Shown here one piece after another: positions 22,663-34,598 of a stretch of DNA of 64,000 nucleotides (its first letter is position 1; every line of letters starts with the position of its first letter). The stretch is from the NCBI GenBank assembly GCA_025766275.1, contig JAFKAC010000094.1:1-64000 (forward strand). Reading direction: 5' to 3'. Source of the stretch: Lactarius indigo (taxonomy: Eukaryota > Basidiomycota > Agaricomycetes > Russulales > Russulaceae). The notes under the pieces were generated by a model. It saw nothing but the letters and a program-made list of their open reading frames with translations. It was not told where the DNA came from and made no database searches. The translations under genes were made by a program, and so were the position numbers.

Positions 22663-22744
22663 CTCAGATGACCTGTCCTCGTCCCCCTCACCCCGTTCAG
22701 TCCTAGTCCTAGATACCGAGAAACAAGAAACCGCGCGCCTAGAA

Positions 22745-24820
22745 ATGGACCGTGACATTGAGCTTCAGCCCACCAATAATATTGAGGCCGAACGTATCCG
22801 TATGTGGTTTACCACGTTGAGGAGAGCTTATCCTCACATTCATAGGTGGTATCCATAATGATTCGTCTGGAAAGCTCTGGTCGATCTATCTTACGGAGGC
22901 CGATGAACGTGACAAAGAGATAACCGAGCTCTGGAGGGGGGAAGCGGACAGCATCCTTGTCTTCGTAAGTGTTACACAACATTCCCTATCTTTTATCGCC
23001 CATCTAAGGCAATTGTGAAGACTGGTCTTTTCTCCGGCGTCGTCGCCACTTTCCTCAGTATAAGCTATAACAACCTATTTGCCAACTCCACTGATACAAC
23101 GAACGCTTTACTTGCCCAAATATCTCTGCAACTTGTCAATATTTCCAATGGTGTCCCCTCCCTGAACGATGTGACGATAGGCAATGAACCATTCGTCCCG
23201 TCCGCCTCCGCTATCCGGGTCAACGTGATATGGTTCCTCAGCTTGGTCCTCAGCATTAGCTCTGCGGTCAACGCGACATTATTCCAGCAATGGTCCCGAC
23301 GCTATCTGGAGCTCACTCGGCGCCGTATTGCGCCTCACAAGCGCGCACGTACCCGGGCGTACATGTACAACGGCATCTCGAGTTTCAAGATGTCCCGAGC
23401 TGTCAAAGCAATGCCCGTACTCCTCCATTTATCTATATTCCTTTTCTTCGCTGGTCTTGTCGACTATCTTTGGGACCTCAACTATACTGTCGGATCCTGG
23501 ACTTTCGGGAGTATTATGGTGTTCACTTTCGCTTATTTGGTTTTGACGGTGTTACCGAACCTATGCCTCAACTGTCCCTACAGCACTCCAGTGTCCGAAA
23601 TTTCGTGGCACTTATCTCATCGCCTCCTTCTGTTCATTCTTCTTTCCGCCCAACGCTTAGACGATCTATCCCTCGAATACCTTTTTTCGGGTCGTCAATC
23701 GACCTACCCCCCTGATCCAAGTCGGTGGACCCGGTGGAGAAAGACGGTCAAAACCCGGATTTCGGCATGTCGAAAATGGCTCACGGTTGGCCTTCAGAAC
23801 AGGATCATGATCAACGCTACAGAGGCGCTGCCGAAAACGGACGAGAATGCGCTTTCCTGGACACTTACGGTTCTCGACGACGACAGAGAGTTCGAAGACT
23901 TTGTCGCACGCGTTCCTGGATTTTTTGACTCGACCTTTGTGCCAGAAGCGTCTTCAGTCATGCTTTCCCTCATGAAAGATCAGCCTTCTGGGGTAGACGA
24001 GGACCCCGTTCTCGGATCCCGCATCCACGACCTCCTCGAGACGTGCATACCAGGCACCTCACCCCTCCAGGAGCAATCGCGTAAAAACCGACTACGCGTC
24101 TGCATGAGGACCCTATGGTATTTCGCAAGAGAATACAATCAACCCGGGAACACGACTTCCTTACCATCTTATGTCCGCGCCGTCTTCGCGAACCCAGAGA
24201 TGTCCCGCCGGATTCAGTCCGAAGATGACCTCGCTGCGCGACTGATAGGACGCTGTTTCAGCTCTCTCGTCGCTAGAAAGCTTGCACAAGACATCCGCTC
24301 TCGTACAAGCCTACACACTCGTGTTACCTCGGGGGAGCTATCGTGCCTTGCGGCCATTCTAGGCAAGACAAGCCGAGAAGTGGTGGATTTGCTCAAGGAT
24401 CCCGGCGATATCGGTCTCGCGAACATCGTCTCCCTCATATCTAGCGAGACGGCCACTTTGGTTGAAGAAAAAGTGCCGCTGGAAGTACTGGACATATTCC
24501 TAAAGACACTCGACATGCTCTTCGCGGAGGCACCACGGGGTACAGAGCTGCCACCAGATCTGGTAGCTGTTCTCCACAAGTCGACTCCGTTGGGACGGCG
24601 ATCGCGTGTTCTTAGTTTGCGGGTGGACCGACTAAGGCAGGTTGTGGAGGGGTTGTCTGTGGTTCATGACGTGCATGACGAGCCAGAGGTGACAGGGTTG
24701 GCATTACCCCAAACCGAGCCTCGGCTCGGATCGGCGACGCCAGCTGATACTTCTAATATATCATTACCATGGGACGAGGGATCTGGGGTACGCGATAGCT
24801 TACTTCGTAACGTGATGTAA
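22745..24820 (+). CDS. DUF6535 multi-pass membrane protein, copy 1
   Basis: Function unknown. Exons 22745-22799, 22846-22964, 23021-24820; 657 residues. The start ATG lies in the conserved context GAAATGGACCGTGA. Exon 2 encodes the DUF6535 entry motif (SSGKLWSIYL.EAD...EITELWRGEADSILVF), and exon 3 opens with the first membrane helix TGLFSGVVATFL (about 59-75). A variable loop (about 76-124) precedes helix 2 (about 125-147), the conserved FQQWSRRYLEL, helix 3 (about 188-208) and helix 4 (about 219-238). The long C-terminal half is soluble-looking, with the conserved DDDREFEDFVARVPGFF (about 345-361). It ends VRDSLLRNVM like copy 3. Most similar in its middle to copy 8. No catalytic motif seen. 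Confidence 0.88.
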
Positions 24821-25144
24821 GCTGCCATGTGACAAGATGGGACGCGAGACGCGTCGTGTTGTACAGTCTGTGTAAGTTAGTCTCGTCCGAATCTTCTGTT
24901 TGGTTTCTGCACTGCTCGATTCGCATGTAGTATGTGTATTTTGGTATGAATGCTCTATATGACTTAGACGTTCGATTACTATGCGTCCTCGCGTATCAGG
25001 TATGTAGCAACTGGCAAATGTGAGACCCTACTAGTATACTCATTGTGACTTATTGTGAGACCGGCCCTTATGCTACCATCGCCTCCCGGATAGGGCGCAG
25101 GACCCACCGGATCAGATGTATGACCTAGAACGGAAATCATTTTA
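24821..25144. other. 3' flank of DUF6535 copy 1
   Basis: No gene. Resembles the 3' flanks of copies 3 and 5 (GATGGGACGCG.., ATGCTCTATATGAC). Confidence 0.5.
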
Positions 25145-25939
25145 CAGGATGTAAATATTGTGCCCTAGTATACGACTCACGGGGTTGCACTCCAAGCACG
25201 AATGCCCTACCGCACTTGGGCCCACTTGGATACCGAGAACCAAATAGTATGTAGCAACCGGCCACCCACCATACAGGAGAAGTCGAAAAGTGTATGTAAT
25301 GACGACGTAGTCCGATCCGTTCCCATAGGTACGCTCGTTCACAATCAGTACGGGCGAAAGGTAATATTATCGGGAAATTTGTGTTTTAGCTGCGTCCAAG
25401 TAGAACGTCTCCTAGGCAGAGGACCAAACTTATGCTGACACGACGCGGGGAAGTAATCGACCACTGGTGGTTCAGGGGGGAGAGGCGACCGTTTTCGTTT
25501 AGTGCGAGATGCACCAGAGGAGGACAACAGCTCAGAAACTGGCGCTTGGTGGCTCCAGAGAAGTGCGTCTGCACCGCCAGGTCATGGGCGCGAATGCAAG
25601 TTGAACGCGTCGCCGACATCAATGCCAACGACTCGCCAGGCTCCTCATGACTGTGCAGCTGTGGAGCTTCAGAGCCAAGACACGTTACAGACAAAGAGAT
25701 GAAGGACGCCCCTATCTCGCAGGAGACCAAGTCTTCGTTGCAGCCCACGTCAAGCACGTGTGCATCTGTGAGAAAGTTGTGAGGCAGGAGCGCTAGACGG
25801 ACGTAGTGGCCGCCCGGGTGATGAGAACGATACCTGAAAACGCGATATTATTAAGTTAACGGTAAGGGTCTACTAGGTCATAGCCACGGTAGTTGTGATA
25901 GTTTCCGTGTGTTGGAACGTCGGAAGATACGCTGGTCAT
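25145..25939 (-). pseudogene. Bin3/MePCE methyltransferase relic R1
   Basis: Matches the gene at 20706-21825 from its start region (ATG at 25939, splice CCATGGTAG-type site nearby) through MLDVGCNEDLVSCEIGAS and the PPVVDYFPASCQHKFGPLP segment to the end of exon 2. A shortened exon 3 fragment follows at 25145-25240. The motif II region (VVGVDIDDALVR) is frameshifted and SVSKWIHLN is reduced to a stub. Non-functional. Confidence 0.8.
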
Positions 25940-27244
25940 ACAGACTCGGAGTAGATGGGACCGGGTCGGCTATTTCCGAGTTATTTCTGTCGTACTTCCA
26001 ATTCGACCTTTTTGTACCCCGTATTGTATACGACAACGTTCGAATGATAGCCACCGCCACCGCCACCGATAGCACTTACACTAGGCAGAAATGCGTAACT
26101 TACTCGTGTGAGTTTGGCCTCCATGATCACCAACAGAATTCCGTTTTCCTGCCTTTTTTTTTGAACCCATTTTTATCCCCGTTTTCCTGCCTTTGTTTGC
26201 CCAATCGCTATCTCACTCCATGTCCAAGCCCTTGTAGACGATAATCTCCCGACATCGCGATGAAGGCCCTCGACGTAAATGGCAGCTCCCTGAACCGGCG
26301 CTTGAATATGGACGGCAGATTGGCAGGTCGACTGAATGCGGGTTATGTACTCGGTCATGCGACTCAAGTGTTCCACACTGCTTGAGCTTGAGAAGCGAAG
26401 TATGTGGCGCAAAACTCTATCACATACTCGAGGTGAGCGCGCCTCCGAACCCAAAGATTTGTTAAGGCGAAGCAATGTGGATTGCGGTAATGTGCAGGGC
26501 CCTCCGAGTTGCTCTTATTGACACCTGCCCTACCAGTATTTCCACGATAGTACGACCATCTTCTAGAACACATCTGATTACACTGCCATACCAGGCGGTG
26601 CAGTAAATAACCTGTATAACGCGATTCGGAGATGAAATGGGAGGATGCATTGAGGTGATGCGCCGTAGTGTTGGATCCGCCTGTGACCATAAGGTTATCC
26701 TTGGCTGTCCACTTTACAACGGACAGAGAGACCTGGTGGGAGGAGGAGGAGAGTGCGGCATTGCGGTGCGAGCAGATGTCTTCTGGCGGGCACTTGACTC
26801 GCCCTCAGAGAGTGACTTGGAGACAACCAGGCTAGGCCTGGCCGGCTGCTTGGCAGCGGAGGCAAAGGTAGGAAGTACAGTATGGGTTTCCTCCCACACA
26901 AAAGAGGTGCTTCAAACTTATCGAACTCCGCACGCAGGCGCCCTTAAAGTGATGAGCGCTGAGCGCTGAACTATTTGGAATCCTCAGAAAACCCGTCGCC
27001 CATAGCTTACAGTAAATCGCGCTCCAGGGACTTGATTCTCCTACTCACCTTGTCCGTAGGCTACTGGAGTACACGCTACGCTAGTAGTGACCAATAAAGC
27101 AAACGAAAAAGAAAACACCACATCACATCACCGCGCCGTGTCTGCAGCCTGATCGTCACAGTACGTACCTAATACTACTAGTACGTGTATCATGTAGGAA
27201 TTTGCGTTGGGCAGTGCAAAGCACACGGCATTTGCCTGTACTTG
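25940..27244. other. spacer upstream of DUF6535 copy 2
   Basis: Contains the repeated spacer block (about 26220-26640) plus about 600 bp with no recognisable gene. Confidence 0.45.
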
Positions 27245-27251
27245 TATATAA
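27245..27251 (+). promoter_or_regulatory. TATA box of DUF6535 copy 2
   Basis: TATATAA 93 bp upstream of the ATG at 27338, same context as copies 1 and 3. Confidence 0.55.
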
Positions 27252-27337
27252 CTTGGAGGACCTCGTTCACACGATTTTGTCTCCCTCACCCGTTCAGTAC
27301 TTTCAGTCCTAGATCCAGAGAAATCACGCACCTAGAA

Positions 27338-29325
27338 ATGGACGATAACATTCAAGATAACATTCCGCTTCAGCCCATAAATAATGTTGAGGGCGAACGT
27401 ATCCGTATGTATTATACCAACGTTGCTGAAAGCTTCCTCACAAATGTGTTAGGTGGTATCCATAACGACTCATCTGGAAAGCTCTGGTCGATCTATCTTG
27501 CTGAGGCCGATGAGCATGACGAGGAGATAACTGAGCTCTGGAGGGGGGAAGCGGACAGCATCCTTGTGTTCGTGAGTGTCACATAATATTTCCAATGCTT
27601 TATCGTCCATCTAAGGCAATTGTGAAGACTGGTCTTTTCTCAGGCGTCCTCGCCACCTTCCTCTCTATAAGTTATCCAAACCTATTTCCCAACTCCACTG
27701 ATACAACGAATTTTTACCTCGCAAATATATATCAACTCCTTGCCGATTCTTCCTCTCCAAACGGTGTAATTCCTGGAGTTGGACTACCACCTCCACTACC
27801 CTTGTTTAAGCCGTCGGCCTCCACCATCCGGGTCAACGTGATGTGGTTCCTCAGTTTGGTCCTCAGCATCGGCTCTGCGGTCAACGCGACATTATTCCAG
27901 CAATGGTCCTGACGCTATCTGGAACTCACTCGGCACCGTGTCGCGCCTCACAAACGCGCACGCACCCGTGCGTACATGTTCAATGGCATCGCGAGTTTCA
28001 AGATGTCTCGAGCTGTCAAAGCAATGCCCGTGCTCCTCCATTTATCCATATTCCTTTTCTTCGCTGGTCTTGTCGACTTTCTTTGGGACTCTGTCATCGG
28101 ATACTGGATCCTTGGGTTTATTTTGGCGTTCACCTTCGCTTATTTGGTGCTGACGGTGTTACCGAACATATACTTCGATTGTCCTTATAGCACCCCAGTG
28201 TCCGAAATTTCGTGGCACTTATCTCATCATCTCCTTCTGTCCGTTCTTCTATTCGTCAAAGGCCTAGATGGTCTATTCCTCGAATACCTTTTTTCGGGTC
28301 GGCAATCGACCTACCAGCCCACGCAGGTGCCAAGTCGATGGGCCCGGTGGAGAAAGACGGTCAAAACCCGGATTGAAACATCTCGAGAATGGCTCAAGCT
28401 CGGCCTCCAGAACAGAATTATGATCAACGCTACGCAGGCATCGCCGACAACGGACAAGAGCGCGCTTTCCTGGACGCTTACAGTTCTTGACGACGATCGG
28501 GAGTTCGAAGACTTTGTCGCACGCATTCCCGGTTTTTTTGACTCGGCCTCTGTGAAGGACGCGTCTTCGGTCATGCTTTCCCTCATGAAAGATCGGCCTC
28601 CTCCTTCTCGGTCAGACAAGTCAGACAAGTTTGATCCCATTCTCGGATCTCGCATCAACGACCTCCTCAACACATGCGTGCCAGGCACCTCGCCCCTCCA
28701 GGAGGAATTGCGCAAAAACAGACTGCGCGTCTGCATGAGGACCCTCTGGTATTTCGCAAGAGAATACAATCAACTCGGGAACGCGACACCTTTGCCATCT
28801 TATGTCCGCACCGTCTTCGCAAACCCAGAGATGTCCCGCCGGATTCAGACTGAAGAGGACATCACCGCACGCCTGATAGGACGCTGTTTCAGCTCCCTCA
28901 TCGCTCGGAAGCTCGCACATGGCGTCTCCCCTCGTCCCAGACTACACCCTCGTGTCACCTCGGGGGAGCTATCGTGCCTAGCAGCCATTCTAGGCAAAGA
29001 AAGCGGAGAAGTGGCGGGTTTGCTCAGGGATCCCAGCGCGATCGGTCTCGCGAACATCGTCTCCCTCATGTCTAGTGAGACGCGCACTTTGGTTGAAGAA
29101 CGAGTGCCGCTGGAAGTACTGGACATATTCCTAAAGACACTCGACATGCTCTTCGCGGATACACCACTGGGTACGGAGCTGCCACCAGATCTGGTAGCAG
29201 TTCTCCTCAAGTCGACTCCCTTGGGACAGCGATCGCAGGTTGATAGTTTGCGAGTGGACCGATTAAGGCAGGTCGTGGAGAGGTTGTCTGTGGTTCAGAT
29301 GGGGGAGATGGCCGTTTTCGTTTAG
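27338..29325 (+). pseudogene. DUF6535 copy 2: nonsense mutation and recombined 3' end
   Basis: Exons 27338-27404, 27453-27571, 27628-29325. The frame is intact and homologous except for TGA at 27910-27912, where every sister gene has CGA in QQWSRRYLEL; this is a C-to-T change at a CpG. The frame continues unbroken for a further 470 codons, so the mutation is recent or is read through. The variable loop is of the NFYLANIYQL...SSPNGVIPGV type shared with copy 8, while the central region (RQSTYQPTQVPSRWA) is nearly identical to copy 3. The last about 40 codons are replaced: at GTGGTTCAG (29290-29298) the gene jumps into antisense methyltransferase relic R2 and stops after VVQMGEMAVFV. Confidence 0.88.
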
Positions 29326-29744
29326 TGCGGGATGCACCGGAGGAGGACGAAGCTCAGAAACGGGCGCTTGGTGGCTCCAGAGAGTCCGTCTGCACTGCCA
29401 GGTCATGGTCATGAACGCGTCGTCGACGTCAATGCCAACAACGCGCCGGGCTCACCACGACTGTGGAGCTGTGGAGCTTCAGAACCAAGACACGTGACAG
29501 AAAAGGTGAAGGACGCGCCTATCTCGCAGGAGACCAAGTCTTCGTTGCAGCCTACGTCGAGTACGTGTGCATCGGCGAGGAGGGCGTGAGGCAGGAGCGC
29601 TAGACGGGTGCAGTGGGCGCCCGGGCGATAATAACGATACCTGAGAACGATATTATTGAGTTAGAGGAAAAGATTAACTAGGTCATACTCATGGTAGTCG
29701 TGATAGTTCCCGTGTGTTGGGACGTCAAAAGATACGCTGGTCAT
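29290..29744 (-). pseudogene. Bin3/MePCE methyltransferase relic R2 (5' half only)
   Basis: Begins at the junction with DUF6535 copy 2 and covers exons 1-2 in part (ATG region at 29744, CNEDLVSCEIGA, motif II region), with frameshifts. Everything 3' of the PPVVDYF segment has been deleted by the junction. Confidence 0.75.
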
Positions 29745-31144
29745 GAAGAGTAGATGGGACCTGGTCGGCTATTTCCGAGTTATATTTCCATCGCACTTTC
29801 AATTCGCTTTCAATTCGATGTTCCAGTCACTTTTGTACCCCGTACAGTACCAAAGTAGACAGAATCCCTGTTTTTCTGTCTTTGCTAGATGACGGACCAA
29901 TACCTCCATTGCGCGAGGGCTTAGTGGTACGGAGGACAGTATGACTCACTTGGTGATGTGGTACACTACGCTATCTAACGAAGTGAGTCGGCTCGGAGTC
30001 GCATCGCGAGCACGGTGAGTGCATTGTACGATTTCTATCATCTCTCTTCTCTTCTGCTATGCTTCTGCACAATTCGGTACATGTGTCATGATACTGTATG
30101 CATCTTCTGTCTGATTGCCTTATATCTAGTAACGAGCCGCGAATTATCGGATGCACGATGATCAAATACTTAAATCCTGGGGAAGTGCGGGCACATATGG
30201 GATAACCAACGAGTACAAGAGAGTTCTTCACCTTGCTCTCCGGGAATGAGATCTCGGTACTTGGGAGTCACCCTTTCGCTCTTGGGGTACACTCCTATAG
30301 GTGTACCAAATCGACTCCGAATTCTAAATTTTGGTTATTTGATTCTGCCAAACGCTCAGGTCCTTGCTGTACCCAACTCCGGTCCGCCACATGACTACGC
30401 CTTTTCCGCATCATACAGTACAGGAGAAGGTCTGTGCGACGCGGTATATATAGATAGGACTCACTTGAACGGATAAGACCCCGTCACGACCCCGTGCCAC
30501 TCCCGGGGGACTTTGCATAGCCTCAAAAACACATCGCCCATAGTTCAAAATGCGCTCTAGACACTTGATCATTCTAAGCACCCGATCTATATACAATTGT
30601 CCTTTTGGTCTAGCCTCTACGCTATGGGGGCAGACGACGCCTGCGGCACCACATGGCATCGAGGAGCACTCGGTGCGGCGGCGCCGCAAGGGAAGTCGCT
30701 ACGGCAGTGTTCGGGCTCTGGCGTGCTCTAGGTGCAGAGCTACAGCAGCGGTTGCAGGACCATAGAGGAGGCGACGAGCAGAGGCTGACATTGCGCAGTG
30801 AAGCTGGCAGCACCGTGAAGCTGCCATGCAGAGGTGGATGGTAGTAGCGCATGCTAGTGGGGATGTCGGCTGCAACGTGCACAGAGGCAGCGCAATGACA
30901 GCACGCAGAGTTAGTGCCGGCGCAGTGGCGTGCAGAGGCGGTGGCAGTGACGGTGGCGGGGCAGAAGCGCAGCGCGGCAGGAAAGGTGGTGGCGCAAGCC
31001 TGGGAAAGGTGTGGCGTAGGAAATGCGGTGGCAGTGCATTACCCACAGTACGTACACTACTATAATACTACAGTACTATAGTACCCGTGTCATGTAGGAA
31101 TTTGCATTGGGCAGTGCAAAGAACACGGCATTTGCCTTTACTTG
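29745..31144. other. spacer upstream of DUF6535 copy 3 with a GC-rich insertion
   Basis: Only scraps of the repeated spacer are present. About 30600-31060 is a GC-rich, GCA/GGC-rich stretch absent from the other spacers, with open frames on both strands but no recognisable protein. Possibly an inserted low-complexity or transposon fragment. Confidence 0.45.
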
Positions 31145-31151
31145 TATATAG
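31145..31151 (+). promoter_or_regulatory. TATA-like element of DUF6535 copy 3
   Basis: TATATAG in the conserved context TTGTATATAGCTTGGAGGA, 105 bp upstream of the ATG at 31250. Confidence 0.5.
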
Positions 31152-31249
31152 CTTGGAGGACCCCGTTCACACGTCCTTGTCTCCTTGCTTGTCTCCCTCA
31201 CCCGTTCAGGACTCCCAGTCATAGACACCGAGAAACCACGCACCTAGAA

Positions 31250-33327
31250 ATGGACCGTAACATTCCGCTTCAGCCCATCAATAATGTTGAGGCCGAACGC
31301 ATTCGTATGTAGTATACCAACGTTGCTGAAAGCTTCCTCACACATGTGTTAGGTGGTATCCATAACGACTCATCTGGAAAGCTCTGGTCGATATATCTTG
31401 CTGAGGCCGATGAACATGACGAGGAGATAACCGAGCTCTGGAGGGGGGAAGCGGACAGCATCCTTGTCTTCGTAAGTATTACAAAACACTCCCTATGTTT
31501 TATCGCCCATCTAATGCAATTGTGAAGACTGGTCTTTTCTCCGGCGTCGTCGCCACCTTCCTCAGTATAAGTTATACCAACCTATTTGCCAACCCCACTG
31601 ATACAACAAACGCTTTACTTGCTCAAATATCTCTGCAACTTGTCAATATTTCCAATGGTGTCTCCTCCCTTAACGATCTAACTATAGGCAATGAACCATT
31701 CACGCCGCCCGCTGCCGCTATCCGGGTCAATGTGATGTGGTTCCTCAGTTTGGTCCTCAGCATTGGCTCTGCGGTCAACGCGACATTATTCCAGCAATGG
31801 TCCCGACGCTATCTGGAGCTCACTCGGCACCGTGTCGCGCCTCACAAACGCGCACGCACCCGGGCATACATGCATAACGGCATCGCGAGTTTCAAGATGT
31901 CCCGAGCTGTCAAAGCAATGCCCGTACTCCTCCATTTATCCATATTCCTTTTCTTCGCTGGTCTTGTCGACTTTCTCTGGGACTCTGTCATCAGACACTG
32001 GATCCTCGGGTTTATTTCGGCGTTCACCTTCGCTTATTTGGTGCTGACGGTGCTACCGAACCTATACCTCGATTGTCCTTATAGCACCCCAGTGTCCGAA
32101 ATTTCGTGGCACTTATCTCATCATCTCCTTCTGTCCGTTCTTCTATTCGTCAAAGGCCTAGATGGCCTATTCCTCGAATACCTTTTTTCGGGTCGGCAAT
32201 CGACCTACCAGCCCACGCAGGTGCCAAGTCGATGGGCCCAGTGGAGAAAGATGGTCAAAACCCGGATTGAAGCATCTCGAGAATGGCTCAAGCTCGGCCT
32301 CCAGAACAGGATTATGATCAACGCTACGCAGGCATCGCCGACAACGGACAAGGACGCACTTTCCTGGACGCTTACAAGTCTTGACGACGATCGGGAGTTC
32401 GAAGACTTTGTCGCACGCGTTCCCGGTTTTTTTGACTCGGCCTCTGTGCAGGACGCGTCTTCGGTCATGCTTTCTCTCATGAAAGATCGGCCTTCTCCTT
32501 CTCGGTCAGACAAGTTTGACCCCATTCTTGGGTCCCGCATCAACGATCTCCTCAGCACATGCGTGCCAGGCACCTCACCGCTCCAAGAGGAATTGCGCAA
32601 AAACAGACTGCGGGTCTGCATGAGGACCCTCTGGTATTTCGCAAGAGAATACAATCAACTCGGGAACACGACACCTTTGCCATTCTATGTCCGCGCCGTC
32701 TTCGCAAATCCAGAGATATCCCGCCGGATTCAGACCGAAGAGGACATCGCCGCGCGCCTGATAGGACGCTGTTTCAGCTCCCTCGTCGCTAGGAAGCTCA
32801 CACAAGACATCCGCTCTCGTACGGACCAACAAATTCGTGTCGACCCGGCGGAGCTATCGTGCCTAGCTGCCATTTTAGGCAAGACAAGCCCGGAGGTGGT
32901 AGATTTGCTCAGACAGCCGGGTGAGATCGGTCTCGCAAACATCATCTCCCTCATGTCGAGCGAGACGGCCACTTTGGATAGAGAAAAGGTGCCACTGGAG
33001 GTATTGGACATATTCCTAAAGACACTCAACATACTCTTCGCGGAGGTGCCGCCAAATGCAGAGCTGCCACCATCTCTGGTAGCTGCTCTCCATGAGACGA
33101 CACCGCTGGGACAGCGATCGCGAGTTCTTGATTTGCAGGTGGACACACTGAGGGGATTCGTGGAAGGGTTGTCTGCGGTCCATGACGAGCCAGAGGCGAC
33201 GACATTCACAATGACTGAACTCGAGCCGGGACCTAGATCGGCGGTGGCGATCAATACTTCTTATATATCGCTTCAATCGGACGAGGGCTCTGTAGTACGG
33301 GATAGCTTACTCCGTAACGTGATGTAA
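31250..33327 (+). CDS. DUF6535 multi-pass membrane protein, copy 3
   Basis: Exons 31250-31304, 31353-31471, 31528-33327; 657 residues, no defects seen. Same layout as copy 1: exon 2 LWSIYLAEADEHDEEITELWRG, helix 1 TGLFSGVVATFL, loop of the ALLAQISLQLVNISNGV type (same class as copy 1), FQQWSRRYLEL, two further helices, DDDREFEDFVARVPGFF. Central region nearly identical to copy 2. Its TDQQIRVDPAELSC segment replaces the SLHTRVTSGELSC of copies 1 and 4. Unknown function; predicted membrane protein. Confidence 0.9.
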
Positions 33328-33877
33328 GCCACATTGTAGTAACATGGACAAGGTGGGACGCATTGTGTGTTATGATTTGTGTAGTCTCATCTTCTGTTCT
33401 TCCTATACGATCGGTACACGTGCATATGAATGCTCTATATGATAGCCGTACGGTCACTATACGTCCTCGAGTAGTAGCTACGTAACAACTGACAAATGTG
33501 AGACTCCTAGCTCGACTTTCGATATCCTTAAGCAATAGTGCACTGACTATGGACTCTCCATTTCTTCAAGTCATAGGTTTGTGAACTCCTCACCGAGCTC
33601 AATTGTGAACTGGGGAAGTAGGGACTTGTCACTAGCACGTTTCAAGGGGATAAACTGAATATACATTTTCCACAATTCGAGGTATTCAAAGCGTTCAGGA
33701 CTGTTTTTCAGTGCCTCCGATCTTCCAGACTACTTGGGTCGATCTACTGTAGTAGTCTCAACGTACCAAAGCATCCTCGGTGTTTTATCATGTTCTCGGC
33801 AGCAGTGGGCCACGATCCTATCCCCAATCCAGGCCCGTCCCAGATGAATGACCTAGAAGGAAAACGAATGCACAGGA
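33328..33877. other. 3' flank of DUF6535 copy 3
   Basis: The first about 200 bp match the 3' flank of copy 1; the rest shows no gene. Confidence 0.45.
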
Positions 33878-34598
33878 TATAACTTTCGTGCCTTGTTATA
33901 CGACTCGCGGGGTTGCGCTTCAAGCACGAATGCCCCGCCAAGCTTCCGGATCCACTGGGTCACTTGGATACCGAGGAATGCAGCTATCGGGCGCCTAGAG
34001 AAGCTGAGCTTTTGTGATGATGACGTCGTAGCCCGATCCGTCCGATGCGCTCGTTCACAGTCAGCACGGAGAAAGGTAATATTTTAAGCTTAACTGCGTC
34101 CGGGTAGAACGTGTCTCTAGCCCGGATAGGAAGGGGACCAAACCTGTGTTGGGAAGATGGGGGGAGGCAATCGGCCACCGGTAGTTAGGCAGGAGAGGCG
34201 ATCGTTTTTCGTTTAGTGCGGGATGGGATAGAGGATGAAGAGGGCTCAGAAAAGGGCGGTTGGTGGCTCTAGAAAGTGCACCTGCGCCTCCAGGCCTTGA
34301 GCACGAGCGCATCGTCGATGTCAACGCCAACGGCCCGCCGGGCGTTCCATGACTACGCTAGCAGCCACGGAACCTGAAAACTGACACATGCAGTATAAAA
34401 AGGGGAAACAGACGCGCATATCTCGTAGGAGACCAGCCTTCGTTGCAGCCTACGTCAAGCATGCCTGCTTCGCCCGGGTGATGACAGTGATACTTGAAAA
34501 AGGGAGTTATTAAGTTGGAGGTACGGGTTTACTAGGTGATACCCATGGTAGTTGTGATAGTTTCCGAGTGTTGGGATGTCAGAAGATATGCTGGTCAT
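33878..34598 (-). pseudogene. Bin3/MePCE methyltransferase relic R3
   Basis: Matches exon 1 (ATG at 34598), exon 2 with frameshifts and deletions, and an exon 3 stub at 33878-33975. The LDVGCNEGW codons and HHPGG region are shortened. Not translatable. Confidence 0.75.
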
